Assembly (NCBI GenBank): GCA_902491575.1 | Contig: CABUID010000031.1 | Location: forward strand, 1 to 5,817 | DNA length: 5,817 nt | DNA from: an uncultured Bacillota bacterium | Lineage (GTDB): Bacteria; Bacillota_I; Bacilli_A; RFN20; CAG-631 | Reading direction: 5' to 3' | Part shown: positions 3,329-5,817 of the stretch, piece by piece | Numbering within the stretch: position 1 is the stretch's first letter | Layout: each line of letters starts with the position of its first letter | The notes under the pieces: model-generated | Database searches by the model: none | The model's input: only the letters and a program-made list of their open reading frames with translations | Told to the model about the DNA's origin: nothing | Translations under genes and position numbers: made by a program

Positions 3329-5767
3329 ATCATCTTCTTCAATAACAAAGAAATTACTTGAAAAAACTTTATACCATTCTTCCAAAGTCTTATTACCAAA
3401 AATTGCTGTTCTTATTTTCTTATGATTAAAATATTCCATAAAATATTCTTGTTGTTGTTGTTCAGCACAAGCTATTATGGAAAATTTAAAATCTGTGAAA
3501 TCTAAAAATGTGTTCCTTTTAATCTGATCATGAAGAAAAGTCCTGACCTTTTCTTGTTCCGTAACACGAGCTGGTGAATTAGCATAAATTCCTTCTGGAT
3601 TAAAATCATCACGACTATTTTTACTGTTAGCTATTTTAAGATATAATTCAAACCATTCATTTACCTTTTTGTTTCCAAATTCCATATCATTTGTTATGCC
3701 TTTAAGATTTATAACATAATCTTTTAAATCTGGATAATTAATGCCTATTTGTTCTAAAAATAATGCTCTAAATCTCTCTATACCATCAGGGCCAATATCG
3801 TGAGGGATCTTATGCAGAATAATATCTTGTAATCTTTTTTCAACATTATTTTTAAGTACCTCATCTTTAATTTCAAGTTTTTTTTCTTTTTCTTTAAGTT
3901 CATTTACTTTATCTTCTATTTGTTTATCAGATTCTAATTTCGTCTTTTCAAATTCTTTCATTTTTTGATTAAATTTATCTGTTAATTCTTTAGCTTGTTG
4001 TTCTTTTTCTTTAACAATTTCCTTTAATCTATTAACTTCTTTCTGAAGATTTTCTCTCAGTTCCTCACTTTTTTGTACTTGTTCATGATTTACAAAATAT
4101 TCTTGTGCTGCTTGTTTTGCTTTTTCAATTTCTTGTTTCAAATTTTTAATTTTTTCTTTTTTATCATTAATTTTTTGTTCTTTTTCATTAATTGATTGAT
4201 CTTTTTCATTAATTGATTGATCTTTATCTTTTCCTTCTTGTAATATTTTATTAATATATTCTTGATTTGATTGAATTAAAGGGAAAATATGTTCTTCAAT
4301 AATTTGTCCAACTCTATTAATAGCATATTCAGATCCTTTATCAATTTCTTGATTAATTATGTCCTTCATATTAGGTATATCAAACTTTTTTCCAATTTCT
4401 TCTAAAATTAAATATGCTCTTTCTTCTTTTTGTTTTCCTGAAGTAGCAATAGAAGCACAATTAGCAATGGCTTTTTCATAAACAACTTCAAATGCATCAA
4501 TTGCCTCTTTACCAAAAGAATTTTTATAATTTTCTCTATAATTTTTTAGACTTTGAAGGAATTCATTAGTTAAATTTTCTTTTCCAAGAAAATCTACAAG
4601 TTTATAAATATAATGTCTATGCACCTCGGGCAATTCTTTCCATAAATAATCAAATGTTTCTTTTAAATCTTTATAATCTTTTTCAATCTTTTGAAAATAT
4701 GCAAATTTTTCATTTTCAATATATTGATCAAGAGGTACATATTGTTTGATTAATATTGTTATAAATTTTACAAAATTTGTGTCTTTAATATCAAAACCAC
4801 TTAAATCTGCAAATTTAAGATATTCATTGATGAGCCATTGTGATTTATCAATTGCATAAAATTCTGTATCTTGATTAAAAAATATATGCCCAAACCATTC
4901 GATTATAGAACGTCCTCCAATTCTCGCTGTCATTTTTTTAATATTATATTTTTGATTTTGAAAATATTTCTTTCTAACTGGATCTTCAACAAAACTGAAT
5001 AAGAGATCAGCAAAATCAGATAAAGAAGGCATTTCAGTAACAGTAAGAGTGCGAATATATTTATCTATTTTATAATATTCAGCAGTTTCCATATCAAAAA
5101 GTACAGTAAATTGTTTATACCATTCACGAAATATAACACTCCACATTTTTCTCATCCATTTACTTGTTGTTTTTGCAATTATTTGCAAATTTTTATATAT
5201 TGATGACGCAATATCAACAGCAAGTTTAATCTCTTCTTTAGTTGCATCAAGACCCGCTGCTGGATTTATAAGACGTAAACCTGAATAATTAAATTTAAAG
5301 CCATTATAAGGTGTAAAATCTCGTATAGAGTCAAGGAAATAATTATATTCTCTATTTAATTGTTCATCCAATTCATCTGGAACACTGATAAAAGGTGTTA
5401 AATTCTTGTACCAATATTCCTGGTATTCTCTTATTAAATCAAAAACATCTTCACATTGACTAATATCAAGTCCATCTATTTGAATAATTTTAAGTTCAGT
5501 TGTCACTCTTAAAGTTTCATCTTCCCATAAATCATGTGCAAATGATTCTAATGTTAATTTTCTTAAAAATTTTGTAAATTCATTAAAACATTTTGCAATT
5601 TTTTGATTAGCATTTTCTTGATGCGCTTGATCATTTCCATAATCATCTGGTTCTAAATCTTTTAAGAATTTGTATAATAATACGTTTTTGAAAGATACAA
5701 TACTTGAATATCGATTGAACGGAAGGTAGCCGATAGGATCAAACGTAATATAATCATACGCTGTCAT
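3326..5767 (-). CDS. Large helical coiled-coil protein, 813 aa, unknown function
   Basis: I do not recognise a family. The 813-residue protein appears almost entirely alpha-helical. Residues 1-500 are a helical region rich in Trp, Tyr and Phe. Residues about 512-645 form a long Lys/Glu-rich coiled coil, containing two exact heptads DQSINEK (516-529) and a third degenerate copy. Residues about 650-813 are a second globular helical part. The motif G-[NG]-[KR]-x-[ILV]-x-E-W-[FY] occurs three times, with Trp at 291, 705 and 798, suggesting a repeated helical module on both sides of the coil. There is no signal peptide or membrane span. The helical make-up argues against a double-jelly-roll major capsid protein. 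The start is supported by a double Inr in a palindromic divergent promoter. The gene lies upstream of, and in frame with, the integrase. A virion scaffold, core protein or assembly factor is possible. Automated pipelines might label such a protein 'viral A-type inclusion protein' from its coiled coil alone. Confidence 0.8.
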   Translation of the reverse strand: MTAYDYITFDPIGYLPFNRYSSIVSFKNVLLYKFLKDLEPDDYGNDQAHQENANQKIAKCFNEFTKFLRKLTLESFAHDLWEDETLRVTTELKIIQIDGLDISQCEDVFDLIREYQEYWYKNLTPFISVPDELDEQLNREYNYFLDSIRDFTPYNGFKFNYSGLRLINPAAGLDATKEEIKLAVDIASSIYKNLQIIAKTTSKWMRKMWSVIFREWYKQFTVLFDMETAEYYKIDKYIRTLTVTEMPSLSDFADLLFSFVEDPVRKKYFQNQKYNIKKMTARIGGRSIIEWFGHIFFNQDTEFYAIDKSQWLINEYLKFADLSGFDIKDTNFVKFITILIKQYVPLDQYIENEKFAYFQKIEKDYKDLKETFDYLWKELPEVHRHYIYKLVDFLGKENLTNEFLQSLKNYRENYKNSFGKEAIDAFEVVYEKAIANCASIATSGKQKEERAYLILEEIGKKFDIPNMKDIINQEIDKGSEYAINRVGQIIEEHIFPLIQSNQEYINKILQEGKDKDQSINEKDQSINEKEQKINDKKEKIKNLKQEIEKAKQAAQEYFVNHEQVQKSEELRENLQKEVNRLKEIVKEKEQQAKELTDKFNQKMKEFEKTKLESDKQIEDKVNELKEKEKKLEIKDEVLKNNVEKRLQDIILHKIPHDIGPDGIERFRALFLEQIGINYPDLKDYVINLKGITNDMEFGNKKVNEWFELYLKIANSKNSRDDFNPEGIYANSPARVTEQEKVRTFLHDQIKRNTFLDFTDFKFSIIACAEQQQQEYFMEYFNHKKIRTAIFGNKTLEEWYKVFSSNFFVIEEDD
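4180..4221 (-). repeat. Two perfect 21-bp tandem repeats inside the coiled-coil gene
   Basis: Two adjacent copies of a 21-base unit (4180-4200 and 4201-4221) are identical and encode the heptad DQSINEK twice. A degenerate third copy at about 4159-4179 encodes EQKINDK. The unit is exactly seven codons, so gain or loss of a copy would lengthen or shorten the coiled coil by one heptad without shifting the frame. Confidence 0.85.
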
Positions 5768-5773
5768 TTATAA

Positions 5774-5784
5774 AAATGAAATGA
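5774..5784 (-). promoter_or_regulatory. Double Inr of the 813-aa gene
   Basis: The minus strand reads TCATTTCATTT, two overlapping TCATTT matches to the Inr consensus TCAYTW. Their A residues are 15 and 10 nt before the ATG. The proximal copy lies in the left arm of the inverted repeat and the distal one mostly in the spacer. Confidence 0.65.
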
Positions 5785-5789
5785 CAAAT

Positions 5790-5795
5790 TCATTT
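5790..5795 (+). promoter_or_regulatory. Inr of the rightward gene at the window edge
   Basis: TCATTT matches the trichomonad Inr. Its A (5792) is 10 nt before the ATG at 5802. It lies in the right arm of the inverted repeat, mirroring the proximal Inr of the 813-aa gene. Confidence 0.6.
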
Positions 5796-5801
5796 TTATA
5801 A

Positions 5802-5817
5802 ATGTCTGAAACCAACG
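5802..5817 (+). CDS. 5' end of a divergent gene (partial)
   Basis: Only the first five codons (MSETN) are in the window, so the product cannot be named. The call rests on the ATG sitting at the end of a perfect mirror copy of the 813-aa gene's start region, with an Inr at the standard 10-nt distance. In a Polinton-type element this could be any of the missing core genes, such as capsid, protease or polymerase, but nothing here discriminates between them. Confidence 0.5.

Larger units (their letters stand above)
5765..5804. repeat. Perfect 16-bp inverted repeat forming a divergent promoter
   Basis: CATTTATAAAAATGAA at 5765-5780 and its exact reverse complement at 5789-5804 flank an 8-nt spacer (ATGACAAA). 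Each arm contains a start codon, the AT-rich leader and an Inr (TCATTT), so the inverted repeat is a mirror-image pair of promoters. One serves the 813-aa gene leftwards and the other a gene starting at 5802 rightwards. Confidence 0.9.

Noticed and set aside
3326..5767. Reading the 813-aa protein as the major capsid protein
   Set aside because: The Polinton major capsid protein is a beta-rich double jelly roll. This protein is almost wholly helical with a central coiled coil.
1..5817. Bacterial or phage origin
   Set aside because: There are no Shine-Dalgarno-like sequences before the starts. The leaders are T-rich Inr-type, stops carry TAAA, and the ATPase/integrase pair is typical of eukaryotic Polinton-type elements.
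1..5817. tRNA, rRNA, CRISPR array or terminal inverted repeats
   Set aside because: I saw no cloverleaf-like segment, no regularly spaced repeats and no long complementary ends. The window appears to be internal to the element.

Overview
The window looks like an internal piece of a Maverick/Polinton-type integrated DNA virus (a large self-synthesising transposon) in a trichomonad genome, most probably Trichomonas vaginalis or a close relative. The element assignment rests on two hallmark proteins side by side: an A32-like (FtsK/HerA family) DNA-packaging ATPase and a retroviral-type (rve) integrase. The host assignment rests on three things. The DNA is very AT-rich, intronless and densely packed. 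Copies of the parabasalid Initiator (Inr, consensus TCAYTW) lie 8-15 nt before most start codons. TAAA polyadenylation-type tetranucleotides sit on or beside most stop codons. No bacterial ribosome binding sites are evident. The host call is an inference.

Layout: three small unrecognised genes lie head to tail on the minus strand (1-324, 337-633, 660-1028). A 32-nt divergent gap separates them from the plus-strand packaging ATPase (1061-1864). A second plus-strand gene of unknown function follows (1896-2312); its start is set by an Inr. It converges, with a 13-nt gap, on the minus-strand integrase (2327-3316). The integrase lies 9 nt downstream of, and in the same reading frame as, a large helical coiled-coil protein gene (3326-5767). 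At the right edge a perfect 16-bp inverted repeat forms a compact divergent promoter, and a further plus-strand gene begins at 5802 and runs off the window. No stretch above 300 bases is non-coding. No terminal inverted repeats, DNA polymerase B, capsid or protease gene is visible here.

How the genes work together (inference from the family): the ATPase would pump element DNA into a capsid and the integrase would insert the DNA into host chromosomes. The other proteins are candidate virion, assembly or host-interaction factors. All reading frames are intact, so this copy is not visibly decayed.

The most notable signals are a nearly constant promoter cassette (Inr A placed 10 nt before ATG in five of six cases), its absence from the two hallmark enzyme genes, a single in-frame TAA between the coiled-coil protein and the integrase, an Asp where the integrase catalytic Glu is expected, and a GC3 jump in the unknown gene at 1896.
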